Shown one piece after another: positions 32,862 to 41,696 of a DNA stretch of 41,825 nt. Source of the DNA: Cnuella takakiae. Lineage in GTDB: Bacteria; Bacteroidota; Bacteroidia; Chitinophagales; Chitinophagaceae. The DNA is taken from positions 3,431,477-3,473,301 of the forward strand of contig NZ_MTFE01000010.1 in NCBI RefSeq assembly GCF_001953305.1, given 5' to 3'. Position 1 is the first letter of the stretch, and each line of letters starts with the position of its first letter. The position numbers were made by a program, and so were the translations under genes. The notes under the pieces are model-generated. The model was given only the letters and a program-made list of their open reading frames with translations. It ran no database searches and was not told where the DNA came from.

Positions 32862-35522
32862 CTAACCCAAAGCTTCCAGGCTCTCTTCAATAGCCTTGAT
32901 CTTCTGCTCGGCATCACTTCTTTTCTTGCGCTCAGCCTCCACCACTTCTGGCTTAGCGTTTTGGACAAAGCGTTCGTTTGATAGTTTTTTATCAACGGAA
33001 ATCAAGAATCCTCGCTGATACTCCAGGTCCTTCAACAACTGATCTTTTTGCGCAGCGGTATCCAGTTGCACCTCTGTTTCCAGGTACAGCTTATCGGTTC
33101 CCAGCACCACGGCAATGCTGCCGGCTACTGCATCCTGTACAAAAGAAAAGGCCTCGGCATTTACCTGTTTCAATAGCAGGCCTTCAAAAAGCGAATAGTT
33201 GGCTTCTGCAGCGGTTTGTACATGGAGCTTGATGCTATCCTTTGGTTTCAATTGGTTTTTAACCCTTGCATCGCGGATAGCGGTGATCAATGATTTTAGC
33301 AGTTCGCCTTGCGCCAACACGGCATCGCGCTCTACACCGATGCTTTCTGCAACGGGTTCAAACTGCCTGATGGTAAGATCATCTCCATCTGCTCGCTCGC
33401 GCAATTGGTGGTAAATCTCCTCTGTAACAAAAGGCATGAAGGGATGCAGGAGTTGCATCAATTGTTCAAAATAATCAAGGGTGCAGCTATACAGGTGGCC
33501 GTCGATGGGTTGGCCAAAAGGCGGTTTAACCCACTCGAGGTACCAGCTACAGAAATCATCCCATATCAGGCTGTAGATGGTTTTTAAAGCTTCGCTGAGG
33601 CGGAACTCGCTGTACATTTTCTCTACCTGTTCGCGTACTGTTGCCAGGCGGGCGGCAAACCAGTCGGCGGCAAAAGCTGCTTTCCGGAAATCTTCCTCGT
33701 TGCGGTCGTACTGGGCAATACCATTGGCTTCCCAAAGCTTTACAAGTTTGAGGGCATTCCACAATTTGTTATTAAAACTGCGGCCCTGGTCGCAGCTGCT
33801 GTCATCAAACAGGAGGTCGTTACCGGCGGGCGCAGAAATCAAAATACCAAAACGTACAGCATCGGCACCAAAGCGTTCAATCAGCTCCAGCAGGTCGGGC
33901 GAGTTGCCCAGGCTTTTGCTCATTTTGCGGCCCTGCTTATCGCGCACCATACCGGTAAAGTACACGTGCTCGAAAGGCCGTTCGTTTTTATATTCCATAC
34001 CCGCCATGATCATGCGGGCAACCCAGAAGAAGATGATATCCTGGCCGGTAACCAGTACGTTGGTGGGGTAATAATAATTGATCTCTTCGTTGCCGGGCTG
34101 GGTGATACCATTGAATACTTCCATGGGCCACAGCCAGGAGGAGAACCAGGTATCCAGCACGTCTTCGTCCTGGGTAAGGGTGCCACCGGCAGGCTGTCCG
34201 AAAGTAGTTTGGAACAGCTGGTTTGCTTCCGATTCGGTAGCGGCTACTACAAAGCGGCCATCGGCATCATACCACGCAGGTATGCGCTGGCCCCACCATA
34301 GCTGGCGGCTGATACACCAATCTTTTACATTTTCGAGCCAGTATTTATAGGTGGCCATGAAGCGCTCTTCGGGGTGAATTTTTACCTCACCTGAAGTAAC
34401 GGCGCCAAGCGCTTTACCTGCCATTTCCTTCATTTGCACAAACCACTGTGTGGAAATGCGGGGCTCCACCACGGCGCTGGTACGTTGCGAAAAGCCAAGA
34501 CGGGTGCTGTATTCTTCTTCTTTTACCAACAGGCCTTCTTCCTGTAGCTGGGCTACTACAGCCTTGCGGGCTTCAAAGCGGTCCATGCCTACAAATACTT
34601 CCGCGGCGGCACTCAAGGTACCATCGGCATTGAGGGTGTCTATAATGGGAAGGCTGTGTTTCAGGCCCAGGTTGTAATCGTTGATATCGTGGGCGGGTGT
34701 AACCTTCAACGCACCGGTACCAAATGCAGGGTCCACATATTCATCAAAGATGATGGGAACGGCACGGTTCACCAGGGGCACCAGCACCTGCTTACCACGG
34801 AGATGGGCAAAGCGTTCATCATTGGGGTTAACACATACTGCAGTATCGCCCATAATGGTTTCCGGGCGCTGGGTAGCGATGGTAATATAATCTTCGCTGT
34901 CAGCAACTTTATATTTTACGTAGTACAGTTTACCTTGAATATCCTTGTACTCAACTTCTTCATCGCTCAGGGCTGTTTGTGCCGCAGGGTCCCAGTTGAT
35001 CATGCGGGCGCCGCGGTAGATCATCCCTTTGTTGTACAGGTCAACAAACACCTTAATAACTGCCTGGTAATAGTGCTCGTCCATTGTAAAGGTTGCACGC
35101 TCCCAGTCAACAGAGCAACCAAGTTTCTTTATCTGGTGGTAAATGATACCGCCATACTTGTCCTTCCATTCAAAAGCATGTTTGAGAAAGTTCTCGCGGG
35201 TGAGGTCGGCCTTCCTGATGCCTTTTTCTTTTTCCAGCAGTTGCACTACCTTGGCTTCGGTGGCAATGGAAGCATGGTCCGAACCGGGTACCCAGCAGGC
35301 ATTAAATCCGCTCATGCGGGCCTTGCGCACCAGCACATCCTGCACTGTTTCGTTGAGGGTATGCCCCATGTGCAACACACCGGTCACGTTGGGCGGGGGT
35401 ATTACTACCGTAAAAGGCTTTCGGCTATCGGGGGTGCTGTGAAAGTACCGCTTGTTCATCCAGTGCTGGTACCATTGTTCCTCTACCTGTGCGGGTTCGA
35501 AGTTTTTGCTCAGTGTGCTCAT
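32862..35522 (-). CDS. valS: Valyl-tRNA synthetase (886 aa)
   Basis: Class I aminoacyl-tRNA synthetase for valine, with editing domain. The start is set at ATG 35522 (MSTLSKNFEPAQVEEQWYQH), the usual ValRS opening; an in-frame start 7 codons upstream is less likely. The HIGH-type motif HMGH is at 51-54 within PPPNVTGVLHMGHTLN. The KMSKS motif is at 533-537 (GRKMSKSLGNSPD). The editing domain lies between, anticodon-binding helices follow, and a C-terminal coiled coil (about 820-886) ends in SLEALG. Length matches bacterial ValRS. It is probably monocistronic, with TATTTTTG 18 nt upstream of the start. Confidence 0.96.
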   Translation of the reverse strand: MSTLSKNFEPAQVEEQWYQHWMNKRYFHSTPDSRKPFTVVIPPPNVTGVLHMGHTLNETVQDVLVRKARMSGFNACWVPGSDHASIATEAKVVQLLEKEKGIRKADLTRENFLKHAFEWKDKYGGIIYHQIKKLGCSVDWERATFTMDEHYYQAVIKVFVDLYNKGMIYRGARMINWDPAAQTALSDEEVEYKDIQGKLYYVKYKVADSEDYITIATQRPETIMGDTAVCVNPNDERFAHLRGKQVLVPLVNRAVPIIFDEYVDPAFGTGALKVTPAHDINDYNLGLKHSLPIIDTLNADGTLSAAAEVFVGMDRFEARKAVVAQLQEEGLLVKEEEYSTRLGFSQRTSAVVEPRISTQWFVQMKEMAGKALGAVTSGEVKIHPEERFMATYKYWLENVKDWCISRQLWWGQRIPAWYDADGRFVVAATESEANQLFQTTFGQPAGGTLTQDEDVLDTWFSSWLWPMEVFNGITQPGNEEINYYYPTNVLVTGQDIIFFWVARMIMAGMEYKNERPFEHVYFTGMVRDKQGRKMSKSLGNSPDLLELIERFGADAVRFGILISAPAGNDLLFDDSSCDQGRSFNNKLWNALKLVKLWEANGIAQYDRNEEDFRKAAFAADWFAARLATVREQVEKMYSEFRLSEALKTIYSLIWDDFCSWYLEWVKPPFGQPIDGHLYSCTLDYFEQLMQLLHPFMPFVTEEIYHQLRERADGDDLTIRQFEPVAESIGVERDAVLAQGELLKSLITAIRDARVKNQLKPKDSIKLHVQTAAEANYSLFEGLLLKQVNAEAFSFVQDAVAGSIAVVLGTDKLYLETEVQLDTAAQKDQLLKDLEYQRGFLISVDKKLSNERFVQNAKPEVVEAERKKRSDAEQKIKAIEESLEALG

Positions 35523-35540
35523 GCTAAAAAAATAGGTGGG

Positions 35541-35548
35541 CAAAAATA
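35541..35548 (-). promoter_or_regulatory. Putative -7 element of valS promoter
   Basis: The minus strand reads TATTTTTG (consensus TAnnTTTG), 18 nt before the valS ATG, the same distance as in glnS. No -33 TTG is evident. Confidence 0.45.
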
Positions 35549-35582
35549 CAAAATTGCGAGGGGGTGGCGGTGCTTAAAATAC

Positions 35583-35630
35583 AAAAGTTCAAAGCAGTGC
35601 TACAGGTGCAGCTACCGGCTTTGAACTTTT
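35583..35630 (-). terminator. Hairpin terminator of receiver-only regulator
   Basis: 13-bp perfect arms (35583-35595 and 35618-35630: AAAAGTTCAAAGC / GCTTTGAACTTTT) with a 22-nt loop. The minus strand continues into a T-rich tract. It lies 26 nt after the stop at 35657 and insulates valS. Confidence 0.82.
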
Positions 35631-35656
35631 AACTATGGAATAAAGACTTTATGGGC

Positions 35657-36082
35657 TTAATCCTGGGCACCCATCTTTTCCTGAACCTCTTTGCAGATGT
35701 AGGTATTGCCCTGTGTTACTTCAATAATGGCGTGAACCATTTCCTGAAAGGAAGAATTTTTGGTGACATATCCCTTTGCACCTAAGGAGAGCATGTTGCG
35801 GGCATAACCGGGCTGGTCGTTTACCGACACCCCGATGATGTGAATATCGGGATGCTTCCGGACAATTTTACGGGTAGCTTCGAAGCCATTTACCGGCGCC
35901 ATGTTGATATCCATCAACATAACATCAGGTTGGTGCAATGCAGCCGTCTCAATTGCCTCGGCGCCCGAAGCGCATTCTCCTATTACATCCAGCCTTTCAT
36001 CCCTACCCAGCAAAAACCGCCAGGTTTCCCGAATCATTTGGTGATCATCTACGATCACAATCCGTATTTTTCGCGGTTGCAT
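35657..36082 (-). CDS. Receiver-only response regulator (141 aa)
   Basis: The start is set at ATG 36082 (MQPRKIRIVIVDDHQMI); an in-frame start at 36115 would add 11 poorly placed residues. It is a CheY-like REC domain: acidic pair D12/D13, phosphoacceptor D58 (LMDINMAP), S86 and K108 (YVTKNSS), so it should be phosphorylatable. It is paralogous to the regulator at 36236-36883, sharing RETW after the acidic pair and YAR-M---GA-GYVTKNSS, but stops at YICKEVQEKMGAQD with no LuxR-type HTH. It may act as a phosphate sink, a connector or by protein interaction (inference). A 153-nt gap upstream, with an inverted repeat, suggests its own promoter. Confidence 0.88.
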   Translation of the reverse strand: MQPRKIRIVIVDDHQMIRETWRFLLGRDERLDVIGECASGAEAIETAALHQPDVMLMDINMAPVNGFEATRKIVRKHPDIHIIGVSVNDQPGYARNMLSLGAKGYVTKNSSFQEMVHAIIEVTQGNTYICKEVQEKMGAQD

Positions 36083-36162
36083 ACAGCAGTTCCATTTATA
36101 TTGATTCTGCTGCAATTAACCGCCATTGCAAGGAGAAAGACAGAATAATAAGTACCTATAAA

Positions 36163-36178
36163 AACTACTTACGTAGTT
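36163..36178. promoter_or_regulatory. Inverted repeat upstream of receiver-only regulator
   Basis: AACTAC (36163-36168), TTAC, GTAGTT (36173-36178): a 6-bp dyad in the gap between the two regulator genes, 81 nt before the downstream start. It could be an operator; the evidence is only symmetry and position. Confidence 0.3.
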
Positions 36179-36235
36179 AGCTTTGATCTTGGTTTAAAAC
36201 ACCCAAATCAATCGGTGTTGAAACAAAAATAGGGC

Positions 36236-36883
36236 CTAGCTCTCAAAATCCAACTGACTGTTATTAATAAAGTTCACCAGCGCGGCGGCGTTTTTAAGAT
36301 TCAGTTTTTTCAAAATATTATAGCGGTGCACTTCAACCGTCTTTACGGAAATATTGAGGGCGTCGGCAATCTCTTTTGAAGAGTGCCCTTTCTTGATATA
36401 GGCGATGATTTCAATTTCGCGCTGGGAAAGAGAATTCAATCCAGTCTGCGGATCATCGCCGCTGATTACCTGCTCAGAAAGAATGTTCTTGATCTCATCG
36501 CAGATGTACTTTCTTCCGCTTTGGATTTCCAGGATGGCCTTGAACATCTCTTCGCGGGAAGAGTTTTTGGTCACATAACCCATTGCGCCCTTCTGCATCA
36601 TTTTTCGGGCATAGGTAGGCTGGGTATGTAAGGAAACACCCAACACCTTGCTGGCAGGCGAATATTTGCGGATTTGCTGGGTAGCTTCAATACCATTCAT
36701 GCCGGGCAGGTTGATATCCATGATGACAACCTGTGGACGCAGCTTCTTGGCCAGTTCCACCGCTTCTTCCCCACTGCCGCTTTCTGCTACCACGGTAAAA
36801 CGGGGGTCGGTGTTCAGGATAAAACTCCAGGTTTCACGAACCAGGGTGTGGTCATCTGCAATCAGGATCGAGATCTTGTCCAT
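36236..36883 (-). CDS. NarL/FixJ-family response regulator (215 aa)
   Basis: REC domain (about 1-125) with acidic pair D10/D11, phosphoacceptor D56 (IMDINLPGMNG) and lysine in YVTKNSS. A LuxR-type HTH at about 148-205 follows: LSQREIEIIAYIKKGHSSKE, then IADALNISVKTVEVHRYNIL. The DNA-binding output makes it the transcriptional arm of the system. It begins 13 nt after the histidine kinase stop, on the same strand, so it is almost surely its cognate partner. Confidence 0.95.
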   Translation of the reverse strand: MDKISILIADDHTLVRETWSFILNTDPRFTVVAESGSGEEAVELAKKLRPQVVIMDINLPGMNGIEATQQIRKYSPASKVLGVSLHTQPTYARKMMQKGAMGYVTKNSSREEMFKAILEIQSGRKYICDEIKNILSEQVISGDDPQTGLNSLSQREIEIIAYIKKGHSSKEIADALNISVKTVEVHRYNILKKLNLKNAAALVNFINNSQLDFES

Positions 36884-36896
36884 AGTTATTGGAACT

Positions 36897-39800
36897 TTAG
36901 TGTATAGGAATATGAATTTTCAGGGTGCACCCTTTTCCTGGTGCGGCAATGATCTGCAGGTTTCCTTTGACCAAATATACTCTGTTGCGTATGTTTTTAA
37001 GGCCAATACCGGATTTAATACCATTTGGATCAAAACCAATTCCATTATCTGATACATGAAGCAAAACGGCATCGCCACTTTGCTTCAGTTTTACTACTAC
37101 TTCTGTTGCTTTTGCATGCCTGATGATGTTGCTCATGGCTTCCTGAACAATGCGGAAGATGGTTACTTTCCGGCTTTCATCAAGCAGGTTATCAAGGGCT
37201 TCATCACAGCTAAACCTTATCCGCATTTTGCGGGTCAGGTTGATGTTGCCAATCAGGTCGCGGATAGAAGCAATCAACCCCAGATCGCCAATACTGGGAT
37301 CCATCAGCGAGCGCGAAAGCTGCCTGATCTCGTTGATCACCAGAATGATGTTAGCACTAGCTTTTTGGATCAATTCATCTTTCAGGTCCGCATTATTCTG
37401 GGCCATTTCCAGGTACAGCTTTGTTGTGGTCAGCACCTGGTTCACGTTGTCGTGCAGCTCCCTGCCTATCTCGGCTCTTTCCTGCTCCTGCGTATCGATG
37501 GTAGCCTGACTGATCAACCTTTGGCGGTCCAGTTCCTGCTCCAGCAACTCCGCCTCCAGCCTTTTTCTTTCGCTGATGTCCTGTGCCGCTCCTATCATCC
37601 GCAGCGGCTTCCCACTTTCATCCCGGATGATAACACCACGGTCCTGGAGGAATACATCGTTACCATCGTCGCGGTGAAAGCGGTACTCCACATCGAAGGT
37701 ATCGTTCTTGTTATCTGCCAGTATCTTATCGATCACTTCCATGACCTTGGCCCGGTCGTCAGGGTGAATACGTCCCAGCCAGTCGTGCACGTTGGCGGCA
37801 ACAAGGCCCGGCTCTATACCATACAACCTGCGCAGGGCTTCGGGGCTGCGGTAATAACTCCCGGTGGTTATATTCCAGTCCCAGATAAGGTCGTGAGTAG
37901 CCTGCATCACATTATCAAACCGCTCGTTGGCCAGCCTTATTTGTTCCAGTGCCTGGTGGTGTAAAACCAATACCCGCATCAGGTTCTGCATCCGGTATAA
38001 GGCATTCCACTCAGCATGCAATAACCCCCTGTCATTACCAATAAACACTTGCAGCGATGCGATCAGGTTGCCTTCGTTATCAACGGCAGGCAAACTTAAC
38101 AACTGTTTAGCTTCAAATCCTTTCCATTCGGCCATCAACAACTTTCTATCGGCCAACTCCAAGGAATGTGTTGTCAAACCCTTACGCAGTGGAGATTTTA
38201 ACCATTTGTCTTTATTGCTCCGGGCAAAGGAATTAATCCAATTCTGAACGCCAACCGGAAGCCTTAGCCCGATGGTCTGTTCGCTGTTCCGGTCAGGGAA
38301 AATGACTATGGCCACCCGAAGGTGTTTATGTAATTGCTCGAGGCCGCCGGCAATATTTTCCAGCACTATTTGCATGCTGGTATCGGGTTTGGAGGAAAGG
38401 GCAAAGATCCGCAACTCCAATTCCTGCACTTCCTGCTGGTACTGTTGTTCGGTGATGTCTTGCATGGCGCCAATCATGCGATAGGCCTTGCCTTCGGCAT
38501 TGCGCAGGATAAAAGCCTTTTCCAGCACATAGGCAAAACTGCCGTCCTGACGCCTGTAGCGAAAAGCATTTTCCCAGGAGGTTTCTGTGGGTGATTGCAA
38601 GGCATGCTCCAGGCTTTCCAACACCCGCTCCCGGTCATCCGGGTGCAGGCAATCTACGGTATGCTTCCAGGGCAAAGTATTGCCAGGTGGCAGGTACCAG
38701 CCCAAAACGTCTTTATAATGATCCGACCATAATATCTGCCCTTCATGGATGTTCATGTCCCACACAATATCGTTGGTGGCATTCATCACATATTTGAAGC
38801 GCTCCGAACTGGCCCGCAGTTCTTCTTCCGCCAATCTTTTCTGGGTAACGTCTTCTGCGGTAATTAGGGTAATAGAACGATGGCCTTCCCAAAAGCTAAA
38901 ACCGGTAATATTTACCCACAGGCTGGAGCCATCCTTTTTGAGGTGCTGCCAAACGGCACTTGCATTAATAGGACTGTTGCCATTCTGTACAATATTTTGC
39001 ATCACCAGCGCCTGGTCTTCTTTAGGCCTGATATCAAGGATGGTTAACTGCTTGAATTCTTCAGGGCTATACCCATACTGCGCCACGGCGGCTTCGTTTA
39101 CATCCAGAAACCGGAGTGTTTCCCGGTCGAAGGTCCACATAGCCAGCGGGTTTTTGTGGAACAGCACCCGGTATTTTTCCTCTGCCAGTTTCCGGTGGGT
39201 GATATTCACATGGGTGCCTACCATCCGTAAAGGGCGGCCATTTTCTTCGCGGTCGATGATCATACCCCGAGCATGTATCCACAGGTAGTGACCCTGCCCA
39301 TGCCGCAAGCGGTATTCGCTATCATAAGAATGCGCAGGACTATTGGCATGCAGTACCCTGTGTTTGCGCATGGGCTCAATGTCTTCGGGATGCAACAGCT
39401 GCTCATAATCCTTGAGGGAAGTGCCAATTTCCCCTGGCGCATAGCCCATCATCCGGTACCAGGCATCGGAATAAAAAACCTGGTCTTTTCCCATGTCCCA
39501 GTCCCAAATCCCGGATTGGGTATCTTCGAGTGCAAACTGCCAACGATGCCCCACAACCGTTGCGGGTTGCACCTGTCCTGCAGGGTCCTCAGGAAGCTTG
39601 GTGGCGAGTATCAAACTGCCGGCAATGGAACCATCGGCACCAAAAACAGGGAGGTAGCGCAGCAACAGGTGCACTTCAGAACCAGGCAGTTCACAAACCA
39701 ACTGCCGCTCCTGTGCCTTACCGGAAAATACCAGTTGAAACAATTCTTCCAGATAGCGGGTGTTACCCGGCACCACTGCAAAGTCCAATATATTGCGGCC

Positions 39801-40448
39801 CAGTTCAATCTTTTTACCCAACACAATTTCCATCCCCCTTGCCGCTTCAGGAGTAAACATGCGGATAAACAACTGCAGGTCTACCAATATGGCTGCATCC
39901 TCCTGTTGGTTCATGCGCTGCAGGGCCATATCCCATTGAAGTGGAAACAGTCCATCTGGAGCATCAACCTTTTCGCGGAAACAAAGCATTACACCTTTAA
40001 AGGCATTGGAAGCCACACCGCGCATCCTTACCCGCCAGTTGGATTGGTCGGTAAAGGAAAGGGTTGTATCCCTGACCTCGTTGTGGCGTGCATGGATAAA
40101 AGCTGCATCAAAAGCCGTTGCGGCTTCGGGCAGCAAACAGTCAGAAAAGTGCTGGCCTTTTTGGGGTACCAGGCCAGCAGTAGTTAAGAGGAAAGTGGTA
40201 GCTGCCGGGGAAACCCAAACGGTATTGCCTGAAGTATCCAGCAATACCAGGTTGGTGCCGGGTTCTTCCAGCACGAAGGATAAAAGATCCGATGCAGGCA
40301 ACCCTAAACCGGGTGCTGCATCAGGAACAGGTTTCCCCTCGGTATGGGACCCGGACAAGGATGTATGAGTAGGATGAGTTGCCAAAAACCAGTATTGATA
40401 AAAGCCTAAGAAGCGGCAAATTACATGATAAGCATTAGTTATATTCAC
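36897..40448 (-). CDS. Multi-PAS/GAF sensor histidine kinase, HisKA_3 type (1183 aa)
   Basis: No transmembrane segment is obvious, so it is probably a cytoplasmic sensor. Domains by eye: PAS-like about 50-160, PAS-like 170-285, PAS_3 300-420, PAS 421-538, PAS_3 545-668, GAF-like 675-835, PAS_3 838-962. Several PAS units end in the PAC signature RMxGxxxDITxR/K. The dimerisation helix contains phosphoacceptor H999 (EIGRELHDNVNQVL); the ATPase has an N-box (QEAMSNIIRHA), DNGIGFD (about 1134-1140) and GIGLKNIRNR. This is the NarX/DesK-like kinase class that pairs with NarL-type regulators, as found 13 nt downstream. The start is uncertain: GTG 40448 is the longest; TTG 40385 is an alternative. 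Signals are unknown; PAS_3 units often sense ligands or redox. Confidence 0.9.
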   Translation of the reverse strand: MNITNAYHVICRFLGFYQYWFLATHPTHTSLSGSHTEGKPVPDAAPGLGLPASDLLSFVLEEPGTNLVLLDTSGNTVWVSPAATTFLLTTAGLVPQKGQHFSDCLLPEAATAFDAAFIHARHNEVRDTTLSFTDQSNWRVRMRGVASNAFKGVMLCFREKVDAPDGLFPLQWDMALQRMNQQEDAAILVDLQLFIRMFTPEAARGMEIVLGKKIELGRNILDFAVVPGNTRYLEELFQLVFSGKAQERQLVCELPGSEVHLLLRYLPVFGADGSIAGSLILATKLPEDPAGQVQPATVVGHRWQFALEDTQSGIWDWDMGKDQVFYSDAWYRMMGYAPGEIGTSLKDYEQLLHPEDIEPMRKHRVLHANSPAHSYDSEYRLRHGQGHYLWIHARGMIIDREENGRPLRMVGTHVNITHRKLAEEKYRVLFHKNPLAMWTFDRETLRFLDVNEAAVAQYGYSPEEFKQLTILDIRPKEDQALVMQNIVQNGNSPINASAVWQHLKKDGSSLWVNITGFSFWEGHRSITLITAEDVTQKRLAEEELRASSERFKYVMNATNDIVWDMNIHEGQILWSDHYKDVLGWYLPPGNTLPWKHTVDCLHPDDRERVLESLEHALQSPTETSWENAFRYRRQDGSFAYVLEKAFILRNAEGKAYRMIGAMQDITEQQYQQEVQELELRIFALSSKPDTSMQIVLENIAGGLEQLHKHLRVAIVIFPDRNSEQTIGLRLPVGVQNWINSFARSNKDKWLKSPLRKGLTTHSLELADRKLLMAEWKGFEAKQLLSLPAVDNEGNLIASLQVFIGNDRGLLHAEWNALYRMQNLMRVLVLHHQALEQIRLANERFDNVMQATHDLIWDWNITTGSYYRSPEALRRLYGIEPGLVAANVHDWLGRIHPDDRAKVMEVIDKILADNKNDTFDVEYRFHRDDGNDVFLQDRGVIIRDESGKPLRMIGAAQDISERKRLEAELLEQELDRQRLISQATIDTQEQERAEIGRELHDNVNQVLTTTKLYLEMAQNNADLKDELIQKASANIILVINEIRQLSRSLMDPSIGDLGLIASIRDLIGNINLTRKMRIRFSCDEALDNLLDESRKVTIFRIVQEAMSNIIRHAKATEVVVKLKQSGDAVLLHVSDNGIGFDPNGIKSGIGLKNIRNRVYLVKGNLQIIAAPGKGCTLKIHIPIH

Positions 40449-40572
40449 TCTTTGAGCAATACGTTTGCCAGATAAGTGTTTTCCCTAAAACACCAGATAA
40501 AAAGATTAGGATAGCACAATTAATAAATTGAAAAAGGCGCTACAAGTCTTAGGATATAAAAAATAAAAACGG

Positions 40573-41358
40573 ATGGATCGGCAAATAACACAGTGGTTTA
40601 GCCCGGCATTGCAACAGGAAATGCCCATCGCCACCTATGGGCACTATGGTTTTGCATTATTGATGTTGCCAACGGCTGCCGCCGACTTCCTGGAGTACGA
40701 GCGGTTTGGGTTGATGGACGCCATTGCCCCTTTTATCGACGGCGGAAAGGTGAAAGTATTTTCCATCAACAGCATCAACAACCAAAGCTGGATGAACCAA
40801 AACATGGCCGGCAACGATAAAGCCATCCGCCACCAGCAGTTCAACCAGTATGTATACGAAGAAGTAATACCCTTTGTGCGGCATCATACAAGCCAGGATA
40901 CCCCCATCATTACCTGCGGTGCTTCCTTTGGTGCCCTCCATAGCATGAATCTTTTTCTAAAAAGACCCGACCTGCTGCAGGGAACCCTGGCCATGAGCGG
41001 AGTGTACGATCTTACGGAATATACCCGCGGGCATTTTGATATGGATGTTTATTTCAACAGCCCGCAGCACTACCTGCCCAACCTTCACGACCACCATGTG
41101 CTGGAGCAGATCAGGCATTCGGGGCATATCCACATTTTTTCGGGCAGCGGCGCTTACGAAGCACCCGATGCAGCCCGGAGCTTTGCACAGGTTTTATACG
41201 ATAAAGGCATTAACTACGAACTGGATATCTGGGGCAGCGAATGGCCCCACGAATGGCATACCTGGCGTACTGTTTTACCACATTACCTCGCAACAAGGTG
41301 GCAACAAACATTTAGGAACATGTGGCAAATACAGGAAAGCGCCATTGGTACAAAATAA
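40573..41358 (+). CDS. Alpha/beta-hydrolase-fold esterase-like protein (261 aa)
   Basis: Putative esterase family (PF00756-like). The nucleophile elbow CGASFGALHSM (serine at about 117) fits GxSxG. The strand before it is EEVIPFVRHH, and an acid/histidine pair is plausible in ELDIWGSEWPHEWHTWR, where the terminal histidine of the triad would lie. No signal peptide, so it is probably cytoplasmic. Relatives include small-molecule esterases and feruloyl/siderophore esterases; substrate unknown. It is divergent from the sensor kinase gene, 124 nt away. Confidence 0.87.
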   Translation: MDRQITQWFSPALQQEMPIATYGHYGFALLMLPTAAADFLEYERFGLMDAIAPFIDGGKVKVFSINSINNQSWMNQNMAGNDKAIRHQQFNQYVYEEVIPFVRHHTSQDTPIITCGASFGALHSMNLFLKRPDLLQGTLAMSGVYDLTEYTRGHFDMDVYFNSPQHYLPNLHDHHVLEQIRHSGHIHIFSGSGAYEAPDAARSFAQVLYDKGINYELDIWGSEWPHEWHTWRTVLPHYLATRWQQTFRNMWQIQESAIGTK

Positions 41359-41390
41359 AAGTGCAGGATAAAAGAAAGTAGGAAGCAGGT

Positions 41391-41684
41391 TTAGGCTAGT
41401 TGCTCTACAGTGGCACCGATGCCCCGTTCGGTAATGGCATCGCACATGGGTTTGAGTTCATCGTAACTGCCTTCTTTAACAGCATATTTTCCGCGGAAGT
41501 GAATGATGTAGGCGCACTGCTCGGCCTGCTCGTAGCTGTGGCCGCAAACCTCCACCAGGGTTTCAATGACCCACTCGAAAGTGTTGACGTCATCATTCCA
41601 CACAACAAGGCTAAAGGGTTTATCCTCATCCACCAGGACCTCCTCCTGGGCAAAGGGACTGCTGTATTCCTTTGTGTGGGGCAT
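41391..41684 (-). CDS. clpS: ATP-dependent Clp protease adaptor ClpS (97 aa)
   Basis: Delivers N-degron substrates to ClpAP/ClpCP. The N-terminal extension (about 1-24) is flexible, then the core: SLVVWNDDVNTFEWVIETL (N30, D31, D32 contact the N-degron amino group), HSYEQAEQCAYIIHFRGKYA (H62 is the pocket histidine) and VKEGSYDEL. The length is normal. The leftward gene ends 32 nt from the convergent esterase gene. A TAAATTTG element sits 4 nt before the ATG, implying a leaderless or near-leaderless mRNA. Confidence 0.95.
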   Translation of the reverse strand: MPHTKEYSSPFAQEEVLVDEDKPFSLVVWNDDVNTFEWVIETLVEVCGHSYEQAEQCAYIIHFRGKYAVKEGSYDELKPMCDAITERGIGATVEQLA

Positions 41685-41688
41685 GGGG

Positions 41689-41696
41689 CAAATTTA
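41689..41696 (-). promoter_or_regulatory. Putative -7 element of clpS promoter
   Basis: The minus strand reads TAAATTTG, matching TAnnTTTG, only 4 nt upstream of the ATG. If real, transcription would start at or just inside the start codon. No -33 TTG is clear. Confidence 0.35.

Noticed and set aside
34656-35624. 322-codon plus-strand open frame opposite valS
   Set aside because: valS is unmistakable on the minus strand with both class I signatures; the plus frame has no domain.
37056-40187. Long plus-strand frames (302 and 304 codons) opposite the sensor kinase gene
   Set aside because: Antisense shadows of PAS and kinase domains; no domain or start context.
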